DNA from: Paludibacteraceae bacterium
GTDB lineage: Bacteria > Bacteroidota > Bacteroidia > Bacteroidales > Paludibacteraceae
DNA length: 50,410 nt
Direction: 5' to 3'
NCBI GenBank assembly: GCA_017551025.1
Contig: JAFZNG010000031.1
Location: forward strand, 1-50,410
Position 1 is the first letter of the stretch. The number at the start of each line of letters is the position of its first letter. The translations under genes and the position numbers were made by a program. The notes below the pieces were generated by a model. That model saw nothing but the letters and a program-made list of their open reading frames with translations. It had not been told where the DNA came from and did no database searches. Positions 43,374 to 50,410 of the stretch are shown here, in pieces.

Positions 43374-44475
43374 GCGCAAGAATTTGTTTGGCGGCAGTCT
43401 CAGCCGAGGGTTGTGAACCCAAGAGAGAATGAATATGCTCGTACTCCGCGAGCATATTTTTTGTATAGGCCTCGTCGGTTAGGAGTCGCTCCAGTTCGGC
43501 GGCTATCTTGTCGGCCGTGAAGTCGTTGGCCACCAGTTCACGGATAGTCTCTCGACCGCTAAGGATATTGACGAGGGTAAAATACCGGATTTGGAACACC
43601 AGCGGTTGTGCCCAGCGTATCCATCTCAGCAGGCGTGAGGCGGCCAGGTAATAGACGGCCGTTTGCGGACAACCCAGTAGGGCGGTTTCCAGCGTAGCCG
43701 TACCGGAATTAACGATGGCTGCGCGCGCTTCACGCACCACGGTATAGGTATCGCGCCGGAGCGTCTCGCCCTCACGCAGATACGGGGTATAGTAGGCGTC
43801 CTCGATTCCCGGGGCTGCGGTGACCAGGATACGGTAGTCCGTAAATCGTCTCGCCGCCTCCAGCATGACGGGCAGGCAGTGGCGAATCTCCGAAGCACGG
43901 CTCCCGGGGAGAATGGCAATAGAAGAGGATTTTTTAATTTTTAATTTTTCATTTTTAATTACCTCCGTGACCTGCTCCGCCGTGGGGTTGCCTACGTATT
44001 CGCATCGGTAACCGTAGCGTTGATAGAAAGCCGGTTCGAAGGGAAAGATACCCAGCACCAGATCACTCAACCGTGCGATGCGATGCACGCGCCAACGCTT
44101 CCACGCCCATACCTTAGGCGGGATATAATAGACGATGCGGGTGTGGGGCAGATGACGCCGGCAGAAGGCAGCCATCTTGAGGTTGAAGGTAGGATAGTCG
44201 ATGAGGATGAGTACCTCGGGTTGCTCGTCCAGCAGGGCTTGGCGGGCGATCTGAAAGTTACGGCGAATACGTCCGAGATTGCGCAGCACCTCGACAAACG
44301 CCATGAAAGCCATCTCGCGATAGTGGCGATAAAGCCGGCACCCGGCGGCAGCCATTTGGTCGCCGCCGAGGCCGCTAAACTCTGCGGAGGGATCCTGCGC
44401 GTGCAGCGCACGAATCAGTGCCGCTGCATGCCGGTCTCCCGACGCTTCGCCTGCTATGAGGAAGTACTTCGCCAT
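43357..44475 (-). CDS. lpxB: Lipid-A-disaccharide synthase
   Basis: A 372-residue GT19 enzyme joining UDP-2,3-diacylglucosamine and lipid X. AGEASGDRHAAALIRAL, FSGLGGDQMAAAG, YYIPPKVWAWKRWR and ILPGSRASEIRHCLPVM are diagnostic. Residues 173-182 (IKNEKLKIKK), just before ILPGS, come from a TTTTTAA-family repeat array that matches the one in glgA. The M16 peptidase gene ends 34 bp upstream, so lpxB is probably the last gene of the rsfS operon. Confidence 0.96.
   Translation of the reverse strand: MAKYFLIAGEASGDRHAAALIRALHAQDPSAEFSGLGGDQMAAAGCRLYRHYREMAFMAFVEVLRNLGRIRRNFQIARQALLDEQPEVLILIDYPTFNLKMAAFCRRHLPHTRIVYYIPPKVWAWKRWRVHRIARLSDLVLGIFPFEPAFYQRYGYRCEYVGNPTAEQVTEVIKNEKLKIKKSSSIAILPGSRASEIRHCLPVMLEAARRFTDYRILVTAAPGIEDAYYTPYLREGETLRRDTYTVVREARAAIVNSGTATLETALLGCPQTAVYYLAASRLLRWIRWAQPLVFQIRYFTLVNILSGRETIRELVANDFTADKIAAELERLLTDEAYTKNMLAEYEHIHSLLGSQPSAETAAKQILALTSLR
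43930..43960. repeat. In-frame heptamer array inside lpxB
   Basis: Four 7-bp units (three TTTTTAA, one TTTTTCA on the plus strand) are read in frame on the minus strand as IKNEKLKIKK. The TTTTTCA variant removes the one TAA that would have been in the lpxB frame. Its central 24 bp equal the glgA array at 3212-3235. Confidence 0.9.
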
Positions 44476-44509
44476 TGGTATTGGCTGTTCGCTTTTTCGG
44501 CAGCGGAAC

Positions 44510-47320
44510 CTATTCCGCTTCTGCCGGGAACATGACTACTTCCAGTACGTTGCCCGAGGCGACGAGTTGGCGGAGTGTCTCCTGGACGGTCTCTGCCGTG
44601 ATACCCTCAACGGTAGCGCGGTAGTTGCGCACCTCGTCCTCGCCGTACATATAGAGCATATAGAGTGCCGTACGCCAGTAGGTGTTCTTCTCCAGGTTCT
44701 CCTGGAAGTCCTTGAGCATCGACTCTTTCTCTTTCTGCAGGTCGCTGGCCAATGGGCCGTTCTCCAGGATGGTCTGTACCTCCTCGTGGATGATTTGCAT
44801 CAGTCGCTCTTGCTTCTGCGGGTCGGTATCGAACTGCATGATAAGTCGTGCGGTAGGTGTCGGCACGATACTGAGACTGCCGTAGGTGCCTACGCCGTAC
44901 GAACCGCCTTCGCGTTCACGTATCGACTCCAGGTAACGCGTACTCAGGATACGACCGATGATCTCGATATTCAGGTCGTTGGCCATGGTATACGGGATAT
45001 CGTACGAAGTGTACTGGATACGGTTGCTGGCCGTGGTGGTCTCCATCTGGCGCGTGAAGTAGCACTTATATTGCCCTTCCGGTACGCGCTCGTGGTGGTC
45101 GATGATCTCCTCGCGGCTTTTCTTGGTCTTCAGTCCACCGAGCCACTGGCAGATAAGAGCCTGAGTCTGCTCATCTTCCGGATCGATATTTCCTACGAAT
45201 ACAAAGGTGAAATCAGCCGGGTTGGCAAAACGCTCGCGGTAGATTTTTAGCGCAGTCTTCATCGATACGCGGTTGAGCGTCTTGCTGTCGAAGATGATCT
45301 TACGCGGCGAGTGGTTGCTGGTGCTTACCTGGACAGAGTCCGAGAAGATATTCTTGGGGTTCTTGTCGCGATTGATGACCGAGTTGTGCAGGATGCCCAT
45401 GAGGGTCTCGTAGGCCTTCTTGTCCTTGCGCGGTGAGGTGAAATAGAGGTAGTTGAGTTGCAACATAGTCTCCAGGTCCTTGACCGATGACGAACCGTAC
45501 ATCATCTCCGTGTTGTCGTTGATATCCGGCTCTACGCTGACCGTTTTGCCCGTGAGGGCTTTCTCCAGCTGGGTCATCGTGAACGAACCCAGGCCCATAA
45601 ACTCCACGATACTGGTAGCCAGCATCGCCGAGGGCAGGTCTTTGGTCTTCACCTGACTCAGTCCGCCACGCGAGAAACCGCGCATCAGGATCTCGTCGGC
45701 CTTGAAGGTCGTGGGCTTGATGACCACTTTTACGCCGTTGCTCAGCGTCCATTCGGTGGTGCCGAGTTCGGCATCCTTCGTGGTCTTCAGGATACGGCCG
45801 GTCTTCGGTGCTTTCTTGACCAGTACGGAGTCGATCTCTGCCTTCTTAGGCGCTTTGATATCCAGCAGCGACATGCCTTCCAGCGAATGGAGAATAGTCT
45901 CTTCGTTGGGGATATTCACGCCTTTCTTCTCCGGACCCGAGATAGCTACGGTCGGTGCGTCGTGGATAAAGAGCGCCGCTACCTGGTTGACCGTCTCTAC
46001 GTCCAGCATCGGCAGCATCGACTTCACCATCGTATACTCCATCTCGATACCGGGCATCAGTTCGCCGTCCTCAAAATGGCGGATACATTCGCGTGCAATA
46101 TTGATATTCTGACGTGTATTACGCTCGTTATACGTCTTCTCCATGTTATTCAGCTTCTCGGCTTTCACGCGCTCCAGTTCATCTTCGGTGAAACCGTAGC
46201 GACGCATCTTCTCCAGCTGGTAGAGCAGGTCGTTGAAGGCTTCCGTCTCGCGTCCCTCTTTCGGCAGTACTACGCCGTAGAACGCATCGCGGGCCTTGAC
46301 GCACTCACCGTAGTAGCATCCGCCACCCGTATATGAGCACTGAGGATCCAATGCCAGTTCCGAGAAGCGGTTGTCCAGCATGTCGCATGCTAGTTGACGT
46401 ATCAGGTTGATGGCATATTCCTGTGCCGTACCGCGCAGGGCTTCCGGGATCTGGTCGGCTTTGTATTGCAGCGTCACGCGACTGGCTTGCGCCTCGGGAT
46501 CGGTCACGATAGCGATCAGTGGTTTGTCGTTGTTGCCTACCGTATAGATTGGACGTTCGCCGCGATTCGTTCGCTCCGGTACGTTGGCCCAGAGGGCTTT
46601 GATCTTAGCCTCCATCTGATCTACGTCGATATCACCTACGACGATGATCGCCTGGTTGTCAGGTCCGTACCACTTGTGGTAGTAGTCGCGCAGGGCCTGG
46701 TAATCGAAGTTGTTGATCACGGCTGTATCACCGATCACGTCGCGCTTGGCGTACTGCGAACCGGGGTACATCTTGGCCTGCATCTCTTTCCATACACGGC
46801 GACTGGCAGTACGACCCGTACGCCATTCTTCGCGTATCACGCCGCGCTCGGCATCAATCTCCTCCGGCAGTAGCAACAGACCGCAGGACCAGTCATACAT
46901 CACCAGCAGGGCCGAGTCGATGATTCCTTCACGATAGGTCGGTACGTCCGAGAGACGATATACCGTCTCGTCTAGCGAGGTATAGGCATTGATGTTGCCG
47001 CCGAAGTTGACACCTACCGACTCAAAGTAATTGATGATACCCTTGCCGGGGAAATGTTCGGTGCCGTTGAAGGCCATGTGCTCCAGGAAGTGAGCCAGAC
47101 CGTTCTGGTTGTCCTCCTCCAGGATCGCACCTACCGCCTGGGCGATATGAAACTCACAACGCTGCTTGGGTTGCTCGTTGTGACGGATATAATAGGTCAG
47201 CCCGTTTTCCAGTTGACCGTAACGCACTTCCGGATCTACCGGCAGTTTCTCAGGCGCCTCTTGCGCCCATACCATCAGCGCTGCGCACAGCAGCACGAGG
47301 CTAAGCAGTTGTCGTTTCAT
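44510..47320 (-). CDS. M16-family zinc peptidase
   Basis: A 936-residue two-unit M16 (pitrilysin-like) peptidase. After a signal peptide ([19 protein letters not shown]) comes the inverted zinc motif H77-F-L-E-H81 in GLAHFLEHMAFNG, with the downstream Glu-rich EEIDAERGVIREEW. A second, inactive-type half occupies the C-terminal ~450 residues. It is predicted periplasmic. The ORF can be extended upstream to 47443, but the start at 47320 gives a proper signal peptide. It overlaps ftsH by 20 bp. Confidence 0.95.
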   Translation of the reverse strand: MKRQLLSLVLLCAALMVWAQEAPEKLPVDPEVRYGQLENGLTYYIRHNEQPKQRCEFHIAQAVGAILEEDNQNGLAHFLEHMAFNGTEHFPGKGIINYFESVGVNFGGNINAYTSLDETVYRLSDVPTYREGIIDSALLVMYDWSCGLLLLPEEIDAERGVIREEWRTGRTASRRVWKEMQAKMYPGSQYAKRDVIGDTAVINNFDYQALRDYYHKWYGPDNQAIIVVGDIDVDQMEAKIKALWANVPERTNRGERPIYTVGNNDKPLIAIVTDPEAQASRVTLQYKADQIPEALRGTAQEYAINLIRQLACDMLDNRFSELALDPQCSYTGGGCYYGECVKARDAFYGVVLPKEGRETEAFNDLLYQLEKMRRYGFTEDELERVKAEKLNNMEKTYNERNTRQNINIARECIRHFEDGELMPGIEMEYTMVKSMLPMLDVETVNQVAALFIHDAPTVAISGPEKKGVNIPNEETILHSLEGMSLLDIKAPKKAEIDSVLVKKAPKTGRILKTTKDAELGTTEWTLSNGVKVVIKPTTFKADEILMRGFSRGGLSQVKTKDLPSAMLATSIVEFMGLGSFTMTQLEKALTGKTVSVEPDINDNTEMMYGSSSVKDLETMLQLNYLYFTSPRKDKKAYETLMGILHNSVINRDKNPKNIFSDSVQVSTSNHSPRKIIFDSKTLNRVSMKTALKIYRERFANPADFTFVFVGNIDPEDEQTQALICQWLGGLKTKKSREEIIDHHERVPEGQYKCYFTRQMETTTASNRIQYTSYDIPYTMANDLNIEIIGRILSTRYLESIREREGGSYGVGTYGSLSIVPTPTARLIMQFDTDPQKQERLMQIIHEEVQTILENGPLASDLQKEKESMLKDFQENLEKNTYWRTALYMLYMYGEDEVRNYRATVEGITAETVQETLRQLVASGNVLEVVMFPAEAE

Positions 47321-49352
47321 TATTTTCGGTGTTTTGTGTGGGTTCTGTTTTGGGCTCTTCTTTCTTCTTGCGCGGAGCACGTTTGCGCTTGGTTTTCTCG
47401 GCGGCGGCGATGGCAGCATTCTCCTCCAGCAGTTCGTCGCCACGGCTCTTCCACGGACGCGGTCCCAGGATGGCTTTGACGTCCTCCGAGGTGATTACCT
47501 CTTTCTCAATCAGCAGGTTAGCTATCTGATGATGACCGTCCTTGTGTTCCTCCAAGATCTGCTTGGCGCGAGCCATCTGTTCGGCGATGATACGCTGCGT
47601 CTCCTTATCAATCAAGTCGGCTGTTTTCTCCGAGTAGGGTTTGGTGATGCCGTAGTCGTAACGGCCGGTGGAGTCGTAGAAGCTGACATCTTTGAGTTTG
47701 TCGCTCATGCCGTAGTAGGCGACCATGGCATAGGCTTGTTTCGTTGCCCGCTCCAGGTCGTTGAGTGCACCCGTTGAGGTCTGGTCGAGGAACAGCTGTT
47801 CGGCGGCACGACCACCTAACAGCGAACATAGTTCGTCCTGGATATGATCCATCTGGGTCAGTTGTCGTTCTTCCGGCAGGTACCAGGCAGCACCCAGCGC
47901 CATGCCGCGCGGCACGATGGTCACCTTGACCAGCGGATTTGCCCAGCGGAGCAACCAACTGATCGTGGCATGTCCTGCCTCGTGATAAGCGATTGAGCGC
48001 TTCTCCTCATCGGTCATGATCTTGGTCTTGCGCTCCAGTCCTCCGATGATACGGTCGACGGCATCCATAAAGTCCTGCTTACCAACAGTCTGATGTCCGT
48101 TGCGGGCAGCTATCAACGCCGCCTCGTTACATACATTGGCGATGTCTGCACCCGAGAAACCGGGGGTCTGCTTCGAGAGAAAATCGATATCCAGGTCTTT
48201 GGCCAGTTTAAGCGGACGAAGATGCACTTGGAAGATCTCTTTACGCTCCTGCAAGTCAGGCAGTTCGACATGTATCTGTCGGTCAAAACGTCCGGCACGC
48301 AGTAAGGCTGGGTCGAGTATCTCGGCGCGGTTGGTGGCGGCCAGGATGATCACGCCCGAATTGCTACCGAAACCGTCCATCTCGGTGAGCAACTGGTTGA
48401 GCGTCGATTCGCGTTCGTCGTTGCCGCCGGTCATCACGCCCTTGCCGCGTGCACGGCCTACGGCATCGATTTCGTCGATGAAGATGATAGCGGGTGCTTT
48501 CTCCTTCGCCTGGCGGAAGAGGTCGCGCACACGACTGGCACCTACACCCACAAACATCTCCACGAAGTCGCTACCCGACATCGAGAAGAACGGCACGTCA
48601 GCCTCACCGGCTACAGCCTTGGCCAGCAGCGTCTTACCCGTTCCCGGAGGGCCTACCAATAGAGCACCCTTTGGTATCTTGGCACCTATCTCGGTGTATT
48701 TCTTCGGGTTCTTCAGAAACTCGACGATCTCTTCTACTTCCTGCTTTGCACCGGCCAGTCCGGCTACGTCCTTGAAGGTCACTTTATCCTTCTTATCCTT
48801 GTCAAAGAGCATCGCCTTGGCGCGTCCTACGCCGAAGATACCTCCGGCGGCACCCGCCATACCTTTGCTCATATAGACGAAGAACAGGATCAGCAGGGCA
48901 AACGGCAGTACGTTGACCAGGATCAGCGTCCAGTAGTTGCGGCTGTCTTTATAGGTTACGTCCACCAGCGGTTGTTTCTGCTTCTCGCGCTTCGCATTCA
49001 CCTCGGCCATGTATTTCGAGAACTCCTCTACGCTCGGTATCTGGCTCTGTATCTCGCCACTGGCCTTCTCGCCCGTAGCCTGACTGCCGAAGACGAGGGT
49101 ATAGTTTTTGCCGTGCACTTGTGCCTTCACCGTGTTGTCGTCGTAGGCCGTTACCGACTTAATGGCGTCTTTCTCGATGTAGGTTTGCAGTTGCGTGTAA
49201 CTCAGTTTTTTCTCCGTCGTGGCGGCTTTGTCGCCGTAGAACATATACCAGCCGAGCAAAACGAATGCCGTGATATAGAGCGCGCTACTGATAAAGCGGC
49301 GCCAGTCCGGCTTCTGCGGCTGTTGTTGCTGTGTTGGTTTTTTTCTTGCCAT
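47301..49352 (-). CDS. ftsH: ATP-dependent membrane metalloprotease FtsH
   Basis: A 683-residue AAA+ protease for quality control of inner-membrane proteins. Two membrane helices (~20-40 and ~140-160) flank a periplasmic domain. The AAA module has Walker A GPPGTGKT (234-241), Walker [11 protein letters not shown] and the FVG pore loop. The zinc site is H457-E-A-G-H461, with Asp532 as third ligand. A Lys/Arg- then Thr/Asn-rich tail ends the protein. It is preceded by rsfS and overlaps the M16 peptidase gene by 20 bp. Confidence 0.97.
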   Translation of the reverse strand: MARKKPTQQQQPQKPDWRRFISSALYITAFVLLGWYMFYGDKAATTEKKLSYTQLQTYIEKDAIKSVTAYDDNTVKAQVHGKNYTLVFGSQATGEKASGEIQSQIPSVEEFSKYMAEVNAKREKQKQPLVDVTYKDSRNYWTLILVNVLPFALLILFFVYMSKGMAGAAGGIFGVGRAKAMLFDKDKKDKVTFKDVAGLAGAKQEVEEIVEFLKNPKKYTEIGAKIPKGALLVGPPGTGKTLLAKAVAGEADVPFFSMSGSDFVEMFVGVGASRVRDLFRQAKEKAPAIIFIDEIDAVGRARGKGVMTGGNDERESTLNQLLTEMDGFGSNSGVIILAATNRAEILDPALLRAGRFDRQIHVELPDLQERKEIFQVHLRPLKLAKDLDIDFLSKQTPGFSGADIANVCNEAALIAARNGHQTVGKQDFMDAVDRIIGGLERKTKIMTDEEKRSIAYHEAGHATISWLLRWANPLVKVTIVPRGMALGAAWYLPEERQLTQMDHIQDELCSLLGGRAAEQLFLDQTSTGALNDLERATKQAYAMVAYYGMSDKLKDVSFYDSTGRYDYGITKPYSEKTADLIDKETQRIIAEQMARAKQILEEHKDGHHQIANLLIEKEVITSEDVKAILGPRPWKSRGDELLEENAAIAAAEKTKRKRAPRKKKEEPKTEPTQNTENNETTTA

Positions 49353-49353
49353 A

Positions 49354-49403
49354 TTAACTCTTTAACGTTTCGATCTAATCGAAACCATTTTAACTCTTTA
49401 ACG
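49354..49403. repeat. Hairpin flanked by 14-bp direct repeats between rsfS and ftsH
   Basis: TTAACTCTTTAACG occurs at 49354-49367 and 49390-49403. Between the copies GTTTCGAT (49367-49374) and ATCGAAAC (49378-49385) form a perfect 8-bp hairpin with a CTA loop. On the minus strand it lies in the 59-bp gap upstream of ftsH. There is no adjacent T-run, so it is more likely an mRNA processing or stability element than a full terminator. Confidence 0.7.
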
Positions 49404-49411
49404 CTTCACCC

Positions 49412-49777
49412 TTATAGTTCCTCCGGCAGTTCTATGATCTTGCCATCGGCCCAGAGGTGCTCAATGTCATAGTACGCACGCGGTTCGCGCTGCATGATAT
49501 GTACAAATATCGTGCCGTAGTCCATAGCGATCCATTCGGCGTTTTCCTGACCGGAGACGGAAAGCGGATGCACGTGTGTCTCAGTACGAACGAAGTCGTC
49601 CACCTCGTCGGCGATAGCTGCCACTTGGGTGTTGCTCGTTCCCTCGGCGATGATCATCATCTCGGTGGGTGCTTCCTTGATCTTGCGCAGGTCGATTTGT
49701 ACAATGTGTTGTCCTTTACGGTTGCGGATGCCCTCTATGATGGTCTCCGCCAGTTTTTTGGTAGATATTTCTTTCAT
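49412..49777 (-). CDS. rsfS: Ribosomal silencing factor RsfS
   Basis: RsfS binds ribosomal protein L14 and blocks subunit joining when nutrients are low. The 121-residue product has the Iojap/RsfS pattern: GQHIVQIDLRKIKEAPTEMMII, then GTSNTQVAAIADEV, WIAMDYGTIFVHIM and YYDIEHLWADGKII. The start is set at the ATG at 49777 (MKEISTKKL), because the upstream extension to 49831 runs into the promoter. It heads the rsfS-ftsH-M16-lpxB operon. Confidence 0.96.
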   Translation of the reverse strand: MKEISTKKLAETIIEGIRNRKGQHIVQIDLRKIKEAPTEMMIIAEGTSNTQVAAIADEVDDFVRTETHVHPLSVSGQENAEWIAMDYGTIFVHIMQREPRAYYDIEHLWADGKIIELPEEL

Positions 49778-49828
49778 AATTGTCTTGATTTTCGTCCTTT
49801 GTGGGGCCTTACGACCCAAATTACGCTG

Positions 49829-49860
49829 CAAAGGTACAAAAAATCTCCGACATATGCAAA
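49829..49860 (-). promoter_or_regulatory. Promoter of the rsfS-ftsH operon
   Basis: On the minus strand TTTG (49860-49857) and TACCTTTG (49836-49829) are spaced 20 bp, with CATATG next to the -33 box. Confidence 0.9.
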
Positions 49861-50070
49861 TAAAAAATGCATCCGCCCGTAATATGCGTACGCGCGCGCG
49901 TTCCTTATATTATAAATAATAGGGTGTTTGTGGGTAGGGTAGGAGTGGCCGAAAAGGGCTGTTTTTGCCCGATACGAAAAATACACCATTTTTACCGACA
50001 AAAACACCACTACTGATAATCAGCGAGTTACAAAGAAAATGCACTTTTTTTGCATTTTTTTGCGAAAATA
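49861..50070. other. Divergent intergenic region between rsfS and the rRNA operon
   Basis: Contents are limited: a 12-bp alternating palindrome ACGCGCGCGCGT (49890-49901), a weak GGGC/GCCC hairpin (49956-49970), and T-rich tracts with TTTTTTTGC motifs just before the rRNA promoter that may act as upstream A/T elements. No gene is seen. Confidence 0.5.
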
Positions 50071-50102
50071 TTTGCGTATATGAAAAAAAAGCAGTAATTT
50101 TG
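50071..50102 (+). promoter_or_regulatory. rRNA operon promoter
   Basis: TTTG (50071-50074) and TAATTTTG (50095-50102) are spaced 20 bp. The spacer has an A8 run and GCAG. Sequence through GCACCCGCTTTT matches the tRNA-Glu promoter almost base for base. Confidence 0.95.
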
Positions 50103-50383
50103 CACCCGCTTTTGAGAAACAAGTGTGTTTCTATTTTCTGCCGAAAGGGTATTAAAATGTAGGATCAGCAATCTAATCGATGAATTGATTCCTCTTTTTT
50201 TTGCGCTCTATTCGAAAGCAAAAGCCAAAGAGTGATCTTTGAAAGATTGAAACAATTAGTGTAGTACAAGAACTGAAATATAGTGGAAGTCCACGGCTTG
50301 TCCGTGAGCAGACACTAGATTTAAATAGTTCCCGTTAAGTACACTCAATAAGTTATTCTGAGCTATCTTCTAATTTTTCTTTT
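50103..50383 (+). other. 16S rRNA leader
   Basis: The leader of about 280 nt contains a GAAACA/TGTTTC hairpin (50116-50131), a boxA-like TGATCTTTGA (50233-50242) of the kind used in rRNA antitermination, and a CACGG/CCGTG hairpin (50292-50306) that may belong to the 16S processing stem. No coding region is seen. Confidence 0.7.
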
Positions 50384-50410
50384 TACAACGAAGAGTTTGA
50401 TCCTGGCTCA
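50384..50410 (+). rRNA. 16S ribosomal RNA, 5' end (partial)
   Basis: GAAGAGTTTGATCCTGGCTC, the universal 16S 5' sequence, runs to the window edge. It is preceded by the TTTACAAC stretch usual for Bacteroidetes. The exact mature 5' end is approximate. Confidence 0.97.

Noticed and set aside
47321-47443. 41-residue N-terminal extension of the M16 peptidase
   Set aside because: It overlaps the ftsH 3' end and would bury the signal peptide that begins at 47320.
49890-49901. Alternating purine-pyrimidine palindrome ACGCGCGCGCGT as a Z-DNA element
   Set aside because: A single short run in an intergenic region with no supporting context; noted only as part of the gap description.

Overview
The window comes from the chromosome of a Bacteroidota bacterium, most probably an uncultured Bacteroidales lineage. 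Evidence seen in the sequence: promoters of the TTTG / 20-bp spacer / TAnnTTTG type; a hybrid two-component system; a GT3-type glycogen synthase; the HD-phosphohydrolase / lpxD / lpxC / lpxA cluster; and the 5' end of a 16S rRNA gene at the right edge. No IS element, prophage or CRISPR array was found. Placement below the order level is not supported by what I can see.

Layout. 1-8.2 kb: tail of an unknown gene, a pRiA4b ORF-3-like protein, miaA, a PKD lipoprotein, glgA, a C69 dipeptidase and two small envelope proteins, facing an outer-membrane protein. 8.3-12.9 kb: tRNA-Glu and rpsT, an acyltransferase, a Fur-type regulator, a Zn-peptidase, and tRNA-Arg fused almost directly to a shortened feoB. 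12.9-18.6 kb (minus strand): YhcH-like protein, glgB, TlpA-like protein, nagB and cysS, apparently one operon. 18.6-21.2 kb: M13 peptidase and a Dabb protein, facing tRNA-Leu. 21.3-28.6 kb: HD phosphohydrolase, lpxD, lpxC, lpxA, glnS, HsdR-N-like protein and phoH. 28.7-31.1 kb: a strongly promoted secreted multidomain protein. 31.1-33.4 kb: a PcrA/UvrD-type helicase with a compositionally foreign middle. 33.4-35.2 kb (minus strand): udk and a split chromate transporter. 35.4-43.4 kb: rfbA, hybrid two-component system, FKBP-like lipoprotein, lipoprotein, glmM, surE and a small membrane protein. 43.4-49.8 kb (minus strand): rsfS, ftsH, M16 peptidase and lpxB. 49.9-50.4 kb: rRNA promoter, leader and start of 16S.

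The gene content is mainly housekeeping: lipid A synthesis (lpxA, B, C, D), glycogen metabolism (glgA, glgB), amino-sugar metabolism (nagB, glmM), tRNA charging and modification, and envelope proteostasis (ftsH, M13, M16, C69).

The most unusual signal is not a protein. About twenty short tandem arrays, mostly of 7-bp units (also 8, 9 and 11 bp), sit in the gaps between co-transcribed genes. The commonest unit, TTTTTAA, carries a stop on both strands. Because 7 is not a multiple of 3, three copies close all six reading frames. Several arrays supply the stop codon of the upstream gene, and three genes appear to start at TTG codons at array edges. Related arrays occur in frame inside glgA, lpxB, lpxD and the helicase gene. 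In glgA and lpxB, the one repeat copy that would put TAA in frame carries a substitution that removes it. Other points of interest are a FeoB lacking G2/G3 and the G4 Asn, an LpxC without the FabZ domain usual in this phylum, a mosaic helicase gene, and a near-identical promoter shared by three stable-RNA loci.
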